Part shown: positions 1 through 6,945 of the stretch, piece by piece
Position numbering within the stretch: position 1 is the stretch's first letter
Layout: every line of letters starts with the position of its first letter
Assembly (NCBI GenBank): GCA_049656905.1
Contig: JBASMO010000107.1
Coordinates: 1-10,127 of the forward strand
Reading direction: 5' to 3'
DNA from: DTU018 sp003444615
GTDB lineage: Bacteria > Bacillota > Syntrophomonadia > Syntrophomonadales > Syntrophomonadaceae
Length of the DNA: 10,127 nucleotides
The notes under the pieces: model-generated
Seen by the model: the letters and a program-made list of their open reading frames with translations, nothing else
Told to the model about the DNA's origin: nothing
The model's database searches: none
Made by a program: the position numbers and the translations under genes

Positions 1-563
1 ATGTTGTGCTGAAAAGCCTGGCTAATAAGGCTACAGGCTTCATCAAAACTTATTTCTATCATATCAGCCAGCACTTCGCGGTCCTGCTCATACTGACTTA
101 ACGGCATGTCCTCTACCATAAAGAAACTATGCACACCATCCGCATTAAAGGTTAAGTAAAAACACTCCACGTATACACCTGACCCTCCGATATCCCAGGC
201 AATATCCATGGCTATACGACTGGTATGGCGGGTACGAGTGGCATAGGCTTTATAAAAACTGCCCCGGAAAAACTGGGGAGGCGAAACATCCAATCCCGCT
301 AAACTGTATTTTTCCAGAGAACGATTGCATAGAGCTTCTAATTCGGTGCCAAATTCTGCTTTCATTAAATGGAAAAATGTAGTCATCTCTGGCTCATAAA
401 AAGATGAAAGGCTTTCTAGTACAGCTGGTCTTAGATCAAAAGGTATTTCTTCCATAATCTCTAACAAAAACAAACGTCCATCTGGTTCCATCACCAACTT
501 CTTGATATCATTGACCATGCTTTTTAATACGGGTCGAGGAAAATAAGGTTTTTTCTTGCGCAT
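1..563 (-). CDS. Uncharacterised protein, 3' end beyond window (187 codons seen)
   Basis: An open frame runs leftward from an ATG at 561-563 and leaves the window without a stop, so only the N-terminal 187 residues are visible. The ATG is preceded by TAGGAG at good spacing. The protein begins MRKKKPYFPRPVL, followed by an acidic, leucine-rich helical stretch (roughly residues 15-60). A middle part contains SPPQFFRGSFYKAYATRTR, and a beta-like stretch (DIAWDIGGSGVYVECFYL) follows. There is no signal peptide, membrane segment or cysteine motif. I do not recognise the family. It is divergent from the HD-GYP gene, so the two may share the 224-base region between them. The clean, uninterrupted frame, sensible start and ribosome site make it very likely a real gene; its function is unknown. 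Confidence 0.8.
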   Translation of the reverse strand, partial: MRKKKPYFPRPVLKSMVNDIKKLVMEPDGRLFLLEIMEEIPFDLRPAVLESLSSFYEPEMTTFFHLMKAEFGTELEALCNRSLEKYSLAGLDVSPPQFFRGSFYKAYATRTRHTSRIAMDIAWDIGGSGVYVECFYLTFNADGVHSFFMVEDMPLSQYEQDREVLADMIEISFDEACSLISQAFQHN

Positions 564-602
564 ACTAGTCTCCTACTGGATTGTTGTAATTTGAGGTTAC
601 CA

Positions 603-619
603 CGTCTTTTTTTAAGACG
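603..619. repeat. Small inverted repeat in divergent intergenic region
   Basis: CGTCTT (603-608) and AAGACG (614-619) are perfect inverted repeats separated by five T residues. The element lies in the presumed 5' leader of the leftward gene. It is too short to call a terminator; it may be a regulator site or a minor RNA hairpin. Confidence 0.35.
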
Positions 620-645
620 CAATTACCGGCGCAAACACCTCGGTG

Positions 646-651
646 ATTATA
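646..651 (-). promoter_or_regulatory. Possible -10 box for the leftward gene
   Basis: The minus strand reads TATAAT here, about 83 bases upstream of the start at 563. The hexamer 17 bases further upstream (AAATTA) is a poor -35 box, so this is only a candidate. The surrounding 564-787 region is AT-rich, and I see no convincing promoter for the rightward HD-GYP gene in it. Confidence 0.25.
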
Positions 652-787
652 AAAATGTTATTATTGTTAATTTCACCAAATAATACAAAAATATTTGTCA
701 AATAAGTTCCACAATGGGAAGGAAACGTAGTCTAAACACCGAAATTATAGAATAATCACAGTATATTTCATTTATTATAGGTGCCTA

Positions 788-1780
788 ATGCGAAGAATTA
801 GAGTTGATGAATTAAAAAGCGGAATGGTGGTAGCTCGCACCATTACTGATGGTGATGGGCGTATATTGTTGCGCTCTGGAATCCAACTTAATGAAAACTA
901 TATAAAAAGACTGAGCGAACTCGGCCTCAATTCTGTCTATATTCGTGACAGCCTGGATGGTGTTGAAGTACGTGATGTTATAAGCGATGAGACTCGATTA
1001 GAGGCCATCCGGATAATTAAAAATAGTTTTCAGCAACTAGAAAATCAACATAAATTAAATGTTCGCATGGTTCAATCTATGGTGGATAAGATAATAGACG
1101 AGCTTTTATCAGATATAAATGTTTTAGTTAATTTCAATGATATTCGGACTTTTGATGAATATACTTTTGGTCATTCGGTAAATGTAGCAGTTCTGGCTAT
1201 TATGACCGGGATTACTTTAAGCTATAACGATTTGCAACTGAATGAATTGGGAATAGGAGCAATTTTACACGATATCGGCAAAACCCGCATTGATAAAAGT
1301 CTCCTCACCAAAAATGAAAACTTGACCAAAGAAGAATTCAACGAAATCAAACGCCATACTTATTACGGTTTTGAAATCCTGCGCCAATATCCGGATGTTT
1401 CCCTGATGTCAGCTCATGTAGCTCTTCAGCACCACGAACGTTGGGATGGCAATGGGTATCCGCGCCGGCTGGCTGGGGATAATATTATTGAATATGCCCG
1501 TATTGTTACAGTATGTGACGTTTATGATGCTCTGGTGTCGGATCGTCCTTACCGGGCCGCTTACACTGTGAACCAAGCCCTGAATATATTGAAGCGTATG
1601 AGCGGGATTTATTTGGATCCCAATTGTGTAGATGCGCTAATCAGCAATATCGCGGTATTTCCGGTGGGCTCAGTAGTTGAACTAAGCACCGGAGAATTAG
1701 GGGTAGTTGTAGATGTAAACAAAGCAACACCTAGTCGCCCTATAGTTCGGCTGATTTTTGATCGTTATGGAAAATTATGA
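788..1780 (+). CDS. HD-GYP domain cyclic-di-GMP phosphodiesterase, apparently frameshifted at its 3' end
   Basis: HD-GYP proteins are cytosolic metal-dependent phosphodiesterases that hydrolyse cyclic di-GMP, usually controlling motility, biofilm or surface behaviour. The 330 residues begin with a small DUF3391-like N-terminal region (1-60, with LKSGMVVARTI). Residues 65-115 are helical. The HD-GYP core then has H129, HDIGK at 161-165, H190, H210, HHERWDGNGYP at 215-225, CDVYDAL at 243-249 and DRPYR at 252-256; all expected metal and GYP signature residues are present. The C-terminal region (PVGSVVELSTGELGVV) is typical of Firmicutes members. No receiver, PAS or membrane domain is attached. 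The stop at 1778-1780 comes just where homologues continue with an 'xxYEVDL...' tail, and that tail is readable in another frame (see 1767-1859). The start uses ATG with a modest AGGTG site. It is likely the first gene of an operon with the PK_C-domain gene. Confidence 0.93.
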   Translation: MRRIRVDELKSGMVVARTITDGDGRILLRSGIQLNENYIKRLSELGLNSVYIRDSLDGVEVRDVISDETRLEAIRIIKNSFQQLENQHKLNVRMVQSMVDKIIDELLSDINVLVNFNDIRTFDEYTFGHSVNVAVLAIMTGITLSYNDLQLNELGIGAILHDIGKTRIDKSLLTKNENLTKEEFNEIKRHTYYGFEILRQYPDVSLMSAHVALQHHERWDGNGYPRRLAGDNIIEYARIVTVCDVYDALVSDRPYRAAYTVNQALNILKRMSGIYLDPNCVDALISNIAVFPVGSVVELSTGELGVVVDVNKATPSRPIVRLIFDRYGKL

Positions 1781-1859
1781 GGTGGACCTGTCTAAATACT
1801 CAACCGTCATTGTAACCAAAACGCTTCAGGAAGAAGCTATTCAAAAACTAATTAACTAA
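1767..1859 (+). pseudogene. Displaced C-terminal tail of the HD-GYP protein (frame -1)
   Basis: In the frame starting at 1767 the codons read MENYEVDLSKYSTVIVTKTL and then EEAIQ KLIN, ending at TAA 1857-1859. From family knowledge, HD-GYP proteins of Firmicutes normally follow '...VRLxxDRYG' with a few residues and then a 'YEIDL...' strand, so this is best read as the natural end of the preceding gene. It is separated from that gene by the net loss of two bases or gain of one base near the GGAAAATT run (1769-1776). It could instead be a separate 30-residue peptide, but it has no ribosome site. The full-length product would be about 357-358 residues. Confidence 0.6.
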
Positions 1860-1884
1860 GCTTTTCGTAAAAGGAGGGAATTAT

Positions 1885-2445
1885 ATGCAGTGGCAAACTC
1901 CCGGCGAGGAGAATACCAAACAGACTTTGGAGCTGGCTGTGCAAAGAGCCCAGCAACTGGGTATAGACCATATTGTAATTGCCTCCTGTACAGGAGCAAC
2001 GGCTCGAGAACTGCATTCTATAGCCAATACTATGAAAACTGTTTGCGTAACTCACCACCAAGGCTTTAAGGATCCCGGGACCAATGAAATGGATGACCAA
2101 ACCCGCCAGGATCTGGAGAAAGCAGGAATAACTGTTTTAACCACCACCCATTTACTGGCTGGAGTCGACCGGGGTGTACGCAACCAATTCGGGGGAGTAT
2201 ATCCGGCCGAAATAATTGCTCAGACTTTACGAATGTTCGGTCAAGGCGTCAAAGTTGCTGTGGAAATATCGGTAATGGCCTTGGATGCAGGGCTCATTCC
2301 CTACAATAAGGAAATAGTTGCCATAGCAGGCACAGTCAGGGGTGCAGATGCAGCTATTGTAGTAAAACCTGCTCATGCTAACCAATTTTTCGATACCGAA
2401 ATCAGGGAAATCATTTGTATGCCCAGAACCAAGAAAAAAGCATAA
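1885..2445 (+). CDS. Stand-alone pyruvate kinase C-terminal (PK_C) alpha/beta domain protein
   Basis: This 186-residue soluble protein matches the pyruvate kinase C-terminal alpha/beta domain in pattern: a strand then SCTGATARELH (residues 34-44), a second alternating alpha/beta half, and a final AGTVRGADAAIVVKPA (148-163). It lacks the TIM barrel that carries the pyruvate kinase active site, so it cannot be a pyruvate kinase itself. Such isolated PK_C proteins occur widely in Clostridia and archaea, and their role is not established; small-molecule binding is a reasonable guess. The start is well supported by AGGAGGG at 1872-1878. It begins 25 bases after the presumed original end of the HD-GYP gene, suggesting co-transcription. 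The C-terminus is basic (RTKKKA). Family assignment is fairly sure; function is unknown. Confidence 0.8.
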   Translation: MQWQTPGEENTKQTLELAVQRAQQLGIDHIVIASCTGATARELHSIANTMKTVCVTHHQGFKDPGTNEMDDQTRQDLEKAGITVLTTTHLLAGVDRGVRNQFGGVYPAEIIAQTLRMFGQGVKVAVEISVMALDAGLIPYNKEIVAIAGTVRGADAAIVVKPAHANQFFDTEIREIICMPRTKKKA

Positions 2446-2493
2446 AGGTATAAAAAACAGCCCTAAAGCCAATTTAAAAATGGTGATTAAAAT

Positions 2494-2598
2494 ATGAATG
2501 AAAAAATTGCGGCTGCTTTGCTGGCACTATTAATCGGCGGCACCCTATTATACCTTTTAGTAGCAAGAGTATATCCCTCCATAACCAACAAAAGATGA
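2494..2598 (+). CDS. 34-residue single-pass membrane peptide
   Basis: A short frame begins MNEKIAAALLALLIGGTLLY and continues through LLVARVYPSITNKR to TGA. It is one hydrophobic segment (residues 5-26) flanked by charged ends, which suits a membrane peptide with a basic C-terminal side. There is no clear Shine-Dalgarno sequence (only GGTGAT about 10 bases upstream), so translation may depend on the upstream PK_C gene. The frame fills a gap between two co-directional genes. I do not recognise a family. Its strongly non-random hydrophobic composition is the main reason to call it. Confidence 0.5.
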   Translation: MNEKIAAALLALLIGGTLLYLLVARVYPSITNKR

Positions 2599-2624
2599 GA
2601 ATTATATCCTGCAATAATTCTCAT
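2595..2624 (+). repeat. 11-bp hairpin between two small membrane-protein genes
   Basis: ATGAGAATTAT (2595-2605) and ATAATTCTCAT (2614-2624) are perfect complements with an 8-base loop. The left arm contains the stop codon of the 34-residue peptide gene. No T-run follows, so it is not a clear terminator. It may act as an RNA-stability or processing element. Confidence 0.5.
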
Positions 2625-2660
2625 TACCCCGGTCAAAATAGAGTTAAAGGAGGGATCAAA

Positions 2661-2822
2661 GTGACAAGATACCGCACCACCGACGGAAAAGAAGATTTGA
2701 AACAGAGAATGGATCCCTGGGCAACTATGGCCATCCCTTTAGCGTTTATAAATGGCGTGTATTTTGGCAGCTATGCCCTTCGCGCCATAAGACAGCGTTG
2801 GGAAGGCGGACCTATGGATTAG
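2661..2822 (+). CDS. 53-residue small membrane protein, unrecognised
   Basis: I chose the GTG at 2661 because AAAGGAGGG (2646-2654) lies six bases upstream; an ATG at 2595 would put the ribosome site inside the gene and overlaps a hairpin. The protein starts with a charged stretch (TRYRTTDGKEDLKQRMDP), has one hydrophobic segment with aromatic and glycine residues (about residues 21-40, ATMAIPLAFINGVYFGSYAL), and ends with basic then acidic residues (RAIRQRWEGGPMD). A single membrane pass is likely. Family and function are unknown. It is the last gene before a strong terminator and is probably in the operon with the PK_C protein and the 34-residue peptide. Confidence 0.7.
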   Translation: MTRYRTTDGKEDLKQRMDPWATMAIPLAFINGVYFGSYALRAIRQRWEGGPMD

Positions 2823-2834
2823 TTCTTCCTCCTT

Positions 2835-2871
2835 AAAATGGTTCACCATAAGTGCTGGTGAGCCATTTTTT
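2835..2871 (+). terminator. Intrinsic terminator closing the HD-GYP/PK_C operon
   Basis: A 14-bp stem (2835-2848 with 2856-2869, one G-U pair) with a 7-base loop is followed by T residues (TTTTTTAGTTTT). It starts 12 bases after the stop of the 53-residue protein gene. The A-rich left side could also let it work on the opposite strand. Confidence 0.88.
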
Positions 2872-2957
2872 AGTTTTATCTATCCAAATCCCGTCACTTC
2901 TACATTAATTACCATTTCATATTTGCATCCCACGTTTCCCCATGGTCAGCTGTCTGT

Positions 2958-2963
2958 TACAAT
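2958..2963 (+). promoter_or_regulatory. Candidate -10 box of the MBL-fold hydrolase gene
   Basis: TACAAT lies about 30 bases before the likely start at 2993, a good distance for a short leader. The -35 position (TTTCCC, 2935-2940, 17-base spacer) is weak. A terminator lies just upstream, so the gene needs its own promoter somewhere in 2872-2983. Confidence 0.35.
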
Positions 2964-2992
2964 AAAGGGAAAATGTTGAGGAAGTGAGCTTT

Positions 2993-3904
2993 ATGCTTAT
3001 TCCCGTTGCTGAGGGAATTTTTATCGTAGCTCCTTTGGGTAAACCACGTTATCCTTATGCTAACTGCATGTTTATTGAAGCCGATCGCCTTACGGTAATA
3101 GATCTGGGAGCAGGAGCAACTGCTTTCCAAGCCGTCCCCTGTGAAGACATCAAGCTAGTATTAATCACCCATTTTCACTTTGATCATGTCCATGGCTATG
3201 ATTTATTTGCCGGTGCAGAAGTAATGGCTGGCAAAGAGGAATCCGCTACTTATTGCGATGAGCAAGCCTACATTGAATTTCACGGTTATAATCTGTGGGA
3301 TTCCATAATGAAAATTCCCCGTCAGGCTTATGGGCAGGTAGTTCCGTTGCAAGATGATGTGCTAGCTCGCCCTGGTTTCAGAAACATCCCTCTAGCAGGT
3401 ACTTTTACAGATGGCGAGATAATTGACCTGGGGAATATGGAATTAGTAGCTGTTCACCTACCAGGGCATACCCGAGGTCATTATGGATTCTATTTTGAAA
3501 AAGAAGGGGTTCTTTTCAGCGGTGACATAGATTTAGTTCCTTCCGGCCCCTGGTACAGCAGCAACAGCGCTAGTGTTAGTGATCTTATAAAGTCAGTGCA
3601 ACGCATCAAAGAAATCAATCCTCGCATGATAATACCCTCCCACCGCCGCATTCAAACTAAAAATATCCCTGCTCAGCTGGATCGATATATTGGAGTAGTA
3701 ATCGAGAGAAATGAACGTTTACTTGACATTTTAGCCCAGCCTCATACTCTGGATCAGCTAGCCGAATATCACTTAGTTTTTCCCGACTGCCAAAATATTT
3801 ACGAATTGTTCTGGGAAAAGATGACCCTGCGCAACCATTTACGTCATTTAATGCAAGAAGGCTTAGTGCATCAAATTCCCGGAGAACTCTACCAGCGCAC
3901 CTAA
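2993..3904 (+). CDS. Metallo-beta-lactamase-fold hydrolase with C-terminal helical domain
   Basis: The 303-residue protein has the binuclear-metal signature of the MBL superfamily: HFHFDH at 60-65, H159 in LPGHTRGH, D178 in SGDID and H217 in PSHRR. The region after 220 is helical (RYIGVVIERNERLLDIL, then a winged-helix-like part with MTLRNHLRHLMQEGLVHQI), as in LACTB2-like and related hydrolases. Substrates in this branch include thioesters, glutathione derivatives, lactones and RNA, and the sequence alone does not choose between them. No signal peptide is present, so it is cytosolic. The ATG at 2993 is preferred because GAGGA lies 10 bases upstream; a GTG at 2984 in the same frame would be only 2 bases from that motif. 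It sits alone between a terminator and the acyl-CoA dehydrogenase leader. An acyl-CoA-related role is possible from context but unproven. Confidence 0.9.
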   Translation: MLIPVAEGIFIVAPLGKPRYPYANCMFIEADRLTVIDLGAGATAFQAVPCEDIKLVLITHFHFDHVHGYDLFAGAEVMAGKEESATYCDEQAYIEFHGYNLWDSIMKIPRQAYGQVVPLQDDVLARPGFRNIPLAGTFTDGEIIDLGNMELVAVHLPGHTRGHYGFYFEKEGVLFSGDIDLVPSGPWYSSNSASVSDLIKSVQRIKEINPRMIIPSHRRIQTKNIPAQLDRYIGVVIERNERLLDILAQPHTLDQLAEYHLVFPDCQNIYELFWEKMTLRNHLRHLMQEGLVHQIPGELYQRT

Positions 3905-4022
3905 CATTATTCTCAAAAAAACTCCAATATCTTAAATGTTCAGAATTCTTAGATGCTATTGATTTGTTAGAATATTCCCAAGGACAGAATTTTTGGAAAA
4001 AGGGGGATAGTAATTGGCTTTG

Positions 4023-4039
4023 CCCATCTGGATGATGGG
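4023..4039 (+). repeat. Short hairpin in the acyl-CoA dehydrogenase leader
   Basis: CCCATC (4023-4028) pairs with GATGGG (4034-4039) around a 5-base loop, extendable by a G-C pair if one G is bulged. It is followed by a G-run (4044-4049). No other gene fits in 3905-4125. Confidence 0.35.
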
Positions 4040-4068
4040 GCTAGGGGGGATTTTTATATAACCCGATG

Positions 4069-4118
4069 AACCTCTTTAATGTGCCCCCGGGGGAGGGTAC
4101 AAAAAGATTTAGGAGGTT
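4069..4118 (+). promoter_or_regulatory. Possible Shine-Dalgarno-sequestering stem in the acyl-CoA dehydrogenase leader
   Basis: AACCTCTT (4069-4076) is complementary over 8 positions (one U-G) to AGGAGGTT (4111-4118), which is the ribosome site of the acyl-CoA dehydrogenase gene. The loop contains a perfect CCCCCGGGGG palindrome (4084-4093). Further upstream are a CCCATC/GATGGG hairpin (4023-4039) and G-runs that could compete for the C-run. This matches no riboswitch class I can recall. It is a pairing seen by eye, with no energy calculation or covariation. Confidence 0.4.
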
Positions 4119-4125
4119 AGATATC

Positions 4126-5955
4126 ATGGCATCAAACTTTCTGCAATCCACACGTGACCATCGTTTCATATTAAAAGAATGGTTAGATTTAAACAAGGTA
4201 TTGACCACGGAGAGATATCAGAATGGATATGGCGTCGATGATGTTGATTTTATTCTCGACAACGCCCTAAAAGTTGCTAAAGAAGTGGTTGCACCTACTA
4301 ATGATGATGGCGATAATCTCCACGCCGTTTTCGAAAATGGCCAAGTTAGAGTTCCTGATTCTATGAAACAAGCCTACTTCTTCATCCAGGAGAATGGGCT
4401 GGGCTCCAGCAATAAAGACCACAATGATGAAGCGGCTATGCCCTACTGTATTCAGGCTTGTACCAATGAATACCTAATCGGAGCTAATGCGGCTTTGTGT
4501 CCTTATTTTCTGGCCACTTCTGGAGCGGCGGGACTAATACAGAGTTTTGGCAGCGATGAATTAAAACGAATTTTCTTACCTAAAATGTTCAGCGGACAAT
4601 GGTCAGGAACCATGGATTTAACAGAACCTAACAGCGGTTCAGATGTAGGCGATATTTTATCCAAAGCATTCCCCACCGACGAACCGGGAATCTACAAGAT
4701 TAAAGGGACTAAATGCTTTATTACCGGCGGCGATCAAGATATCACCGAAAATATCGTCCACCTTGTTTTAGCACGAATCGAAGGGGCAGCACCTGGTACC
4801 AGAGGCATCTCTTTGTTTGTAGTACCTAAATACTGGCCTACAGCAGACGGTGAGGTAGGAGAGTTTAATGATGTGAACTGCGCCGGAATAGAACACAAAA
4901 TGGGGCTTAAGGGATCAGCAACTGCAGTTATTAATTTTGGCGAGGAAAATAACTGCCGGGGATTTTTGCTGGGTAATCCCCCTGATGAAAATGGTAAAGC
5001 AGAGGGTATGGCCCAAATGTTCCAGATGATGAATGAAGAACGATTGGTTACAGGCCATGCAGCTTTGTCAACAGCAGCGGTAGCCTACTACAATGCCGCC
5101 ACATATGCCAGTGAACGTATTCAGGGTCGCCCCTTAGTTAATCCCAAGGGCGATCGGGTTACAATTATTAACCATGAAGATGTTCGCCGGATGCTGATGT
5201 ATCAAAAGGCACATATTGAAGCATCCCGGGCCATGTCAATATTTACCTATTATTTAATAGACATAGCTGAAAATAGCTCTGATCCGGAATTGGTCAAAAA
5301 AGCTAAAGCCACCGTAGAAGTTCATACCCCCATTGTAAAAGCCTATTGTTCTGATGTATGCTGGTTGTCTATTTCTGAAGCTATGCAGGTTTATGGCGGA
5401 TATGGATTTATCGAAGAATATCCTATAGCTCAATTGCTACGCGATTCTCGTATTTACTCAATTTGGGAAGGAACCAACTATATTCAGGCCATGGATTTGG
5501 TGGGACGCAAATGGATGATGGGCAAAGGCCAGGTATTTGCAGCTTGGCTGCAGGATATTCAGGACTTTATAGATAAGAATAAGGATTCCTCCTTTGCTCA
5601 TGAACTCAATGTACTTCAGCAAGCCTTAAATGATTATAGAGAGATTCAGACCACTTTAGGAGGATACTTAGGCGCCGGAAAAATAGGTATGATAGGCCTG
5701 TATGCAACCCGTATCCTGCATGCTACCGGTAAACTACTGGGAGCCCGCCTGCTGCTGGAGCAGGCATTAATTGCCGAAAAGCAAATGCAAGAACTAGGCG
5801 CCGATCATTATGACTATGGCTTTTATCAAGGTAAAGTAATGACTGCTAAATTCTTTGCTCGCAACATTTTGCCTGAGGTTTCTTTCGTTTTAACGGTTAT
5901 CAAGGATGGGGATACTTCTGCCCTTGATATTGAACAATCCGCCTTCTTCGCCTAG
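4126..5955 (+). CDS. Acyl-CoA dehydrogenase, long (about 600-residue) form
   Basis: This flavoenzyme oxidises the alpha-beta bond of an acyl-CoA to the enoyl-CoA, passing electrons to electron-transfer flavoprotein or a similar carrier; in fatty-acid-degrading anaerobes it is the first beta-oxidation step. The 609 residues contain the N-terminal helical domain, then MDLTEPNSGSDVG (163-175) and CFITGGDQD (197-205) of the FAD-binding beta domain. The C-terminal helical domain has RIQGRPL (331-337), QVYGGYGFIEEYP (421-433), RDSRIYSIWEGTNYIQ (439-454) with the usual catalytic glutamate at E448, and a further C-terminal extension (about 470-609) like that of DmdC/FadE-type long members. The start at 4126 is set by AGGAGG 4111-4116; an in-frame ATG at 4066 would place the ribosome site inside the gene. 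Chain-length specificity cannot be read from sequence by eye. No ETF or hydratase gene is adjacent. Confidence 0.95.
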   Translation: MASNFLQSTRDHRFILKEWLDLNKVLTTERYQNGYGVDDVDFILDNALKVAKEVVAPTNDDGDNLHAVFENGQVRVPDSMKQAYFFIQENGLGSSNKDHNDEAAMPYCIQACTNEYLIGANAALCPYFLATSGAAGLIQSFGSDELKRIFLPKMFSGQWSGTMDLTEPNSGSDVGDILSKAFPTDEPGIYKIKGTKCFITGGDQDITENIVHLVLARIEGAAPGTRGISLFVVPKYWPTADGEVGEFNDVNCAGIEHKMGLKGSATAVINFGEENNCRGFLLGNPPDENGKAEGMAQMFQMMNEERLVTGHAALSTAAVAYYNAATYASERIQGRPLVNPKGDRVTIINHEDVRRMLMYQKAHIEASRAMSIFTYYLIDIAENSSDPELVKKAKATVEVHTPIVKAYCSDVCWLSISEAMQVYGGYGFIEEYPIAQLLRDSRIYSIWEGTNYIQAMDLVGRKWMMGKGQVFAAWLQDIQDFIDKNKDSSFAHELNVLQQALNDYREIQTTLGGYLGAGKIGMIGLYATRILHATGKLLGARLLLEQALIAEKQMQELGADHYDYGFYQGKVMTAKFFARNILPEVSFVLTVIKDGDTSALDIEQSAFFA

Positions 5956-5965
5956 AAATAACAGG

Positions 5966-5998
5966 GTAGAGCCCGGAACAACCAATTCCGGGCTCTAC
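5966..5998. terminator. GC-rich hairpin between convergent operons
   Basis: GTAGAGCCCGGAA (5966-5978) pairs perfectly with TTCCGGGCTCTAC (5986-5998), with a 7-base loop. It lies 10 bases after the acyl-CoA dehydrogenase stop and 17 bases before the end of the convergent ATPase gene. The T-run is poor on both sides (CTACTATTT), so it may be a weak bidirectional terminator or a 3'-end protecting stem. Confidence 0.65.
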
Positions 5999-6015
5999 TA
6001 TTTAGGGAGGGGGAG

Positions 6016-6945
6016 CTAATCAGCTGCCCTGATATTAGGAGGACAGGACTGGTTACACGTAAGCTTACCGGTAGGGGGAAAACCCGAGCTGCCCTGAGCG
6101 GCATCCAGTATGCGCTGCCACACAGGAGTTATCAAAGTCCTTAATTCCTGGTAATCAGTGGGGGGGTTACCCTGGCTGGCGGCCTTTAGGAATAAAGGAT
6201 GGTAGGGTATCTTCCCCATGCACTTTACTTGGTTTTCCTCAGCCCACTTTTCTATTGCCATGGTCAAATCTTCCTGCAGATCATATTTGTTAATAACCAG
6301 TACACTATCTATACCCCGCATCTTCAGCAGTTCATGTATTCTTTGCAAATCATTCAGACCGGAAATACTCGGTTCTCCTACCAGGACCACCAGATCAACT
6401 CCCACCAAAGCCGAATTAACCGGACAACCAATTCCCGGGGGGCCATCGGCAATCAACAGAGGTATATCCCGCTCGTGACAGTTTTGCCGGGCTGCATTCT
6501 TCACCTGTGCTACCAGCAAACCAGAGTTATCCTCACCGGGATGCAATGCCGCATAAAACATGGGCCTATCCCCATGGATTTTCCCTTCAAACCAGTGCCC
6601 CGAAGAATGAGGCTGCATATAAATAGCCTCTACCGGACATATTCGACTGCAGTAAGCACAGCCTTCACAGGCCAGAGGATCCACATCTTCATCCGTAATA
6701 GCCTCAAATCTGCACACCATTTCACACAGTCCACAATGAGTACATATTTCTTGGTCGATAACTGCCTTTTTACCGGCACTGAATTCATTTTGGCTGGTGG
6801 GGGTTGGACTCAGCAAAATAGGCAGGTTAGTGGCATCCACATCATAGTCAGCTACGACACAATCGCCTGACAGATTAACAAATGAAGCAGTCAGAGAAGT
6901 TTTCCCGGTGCCGCCCTTGCCGCTTAGTAACAGAATTTCTTTCAT
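6016..6945 (-). CDS. MinD/Mrp-type ATPase with inserted double [4Fe-4S] ferredoxin domain (second copy)
   Basis: This 309-residue cytosolic P-loop ATPase has a deviant Walker A (SGKGGTGKT, residues 8-16), a DYDVDATN switch-like motif (33-40) and ADGPPGIGCP (166-175). Between them are two ferredoxin clusters, C68-C71-C74-C78 and C93-C96-C99-C103. The architecture is the 'MinD superfamily P-loop ATPase with inserted ferredoxin domain', related to Mrp/NBP35 iron-sulfur carriers, and its physiological role is largely untested. A late tail contains CNQSC (297-301), an extra two-cysteine motif absent from the neighbouring paralogue. Its ATG overlaps the upstream gene's stop in an ATGA arrangement (6942-6945), implying translational coupling. 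It is the last gene of the five-gene minus-strand operon. The likely role is ATP-dependent cluster or cofactor insertion with the paralogue as partner, which is inference. Confidence 0.9.
   Translation of the reverse strand: MKEILLLSGKGGTGKTSLTASFVNLSGDCVVADYDVDATNLPILLSPTPTSQNEFSAGKKAVIDQEICTHCGLCEMVCRFEAITDEDVDPLACEGCAYCSRICPVEAIYMQPHSSGHWFEGKIHGDRPMFYAALHPGEDNSGLLVAQVKNAARQNCHERDIPLLIADGPPGIGCPVNSALVGVDLVVLVGEPSISGLNDLQRIHELLKMRGIDSVLVINKYDLQEDLTMAIEKWAEENQVKCMGKIPYHPLFLKAASQGNPPTDYQELRTLITPVWQRILDAAQGSSGFPPTGKLTCNQSCPPNIRAAD

Noticed and set aside
1852..2100. Minus-strand open frame over the PK_C gene start
   Set aside because: It overlaps the strongly supported PK_C gene in antisense, and its composition is random-like.
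3905..4125. Known riboswitch upstream of the acyl-CoA dehydrogenase gene
   Set aside because: I could not match c-di-GMP, T-box, fluoride, ZTP or other recalled consensus sequences, so only an unclassified pairing is reported.
6199..6870. Long plus-strand open frame opposite the ATPase gene
   Set aside because: It is antisense to a well-supported ferredoxin-ATPase gene, has no ribosome site, and its product shows no family pattern.
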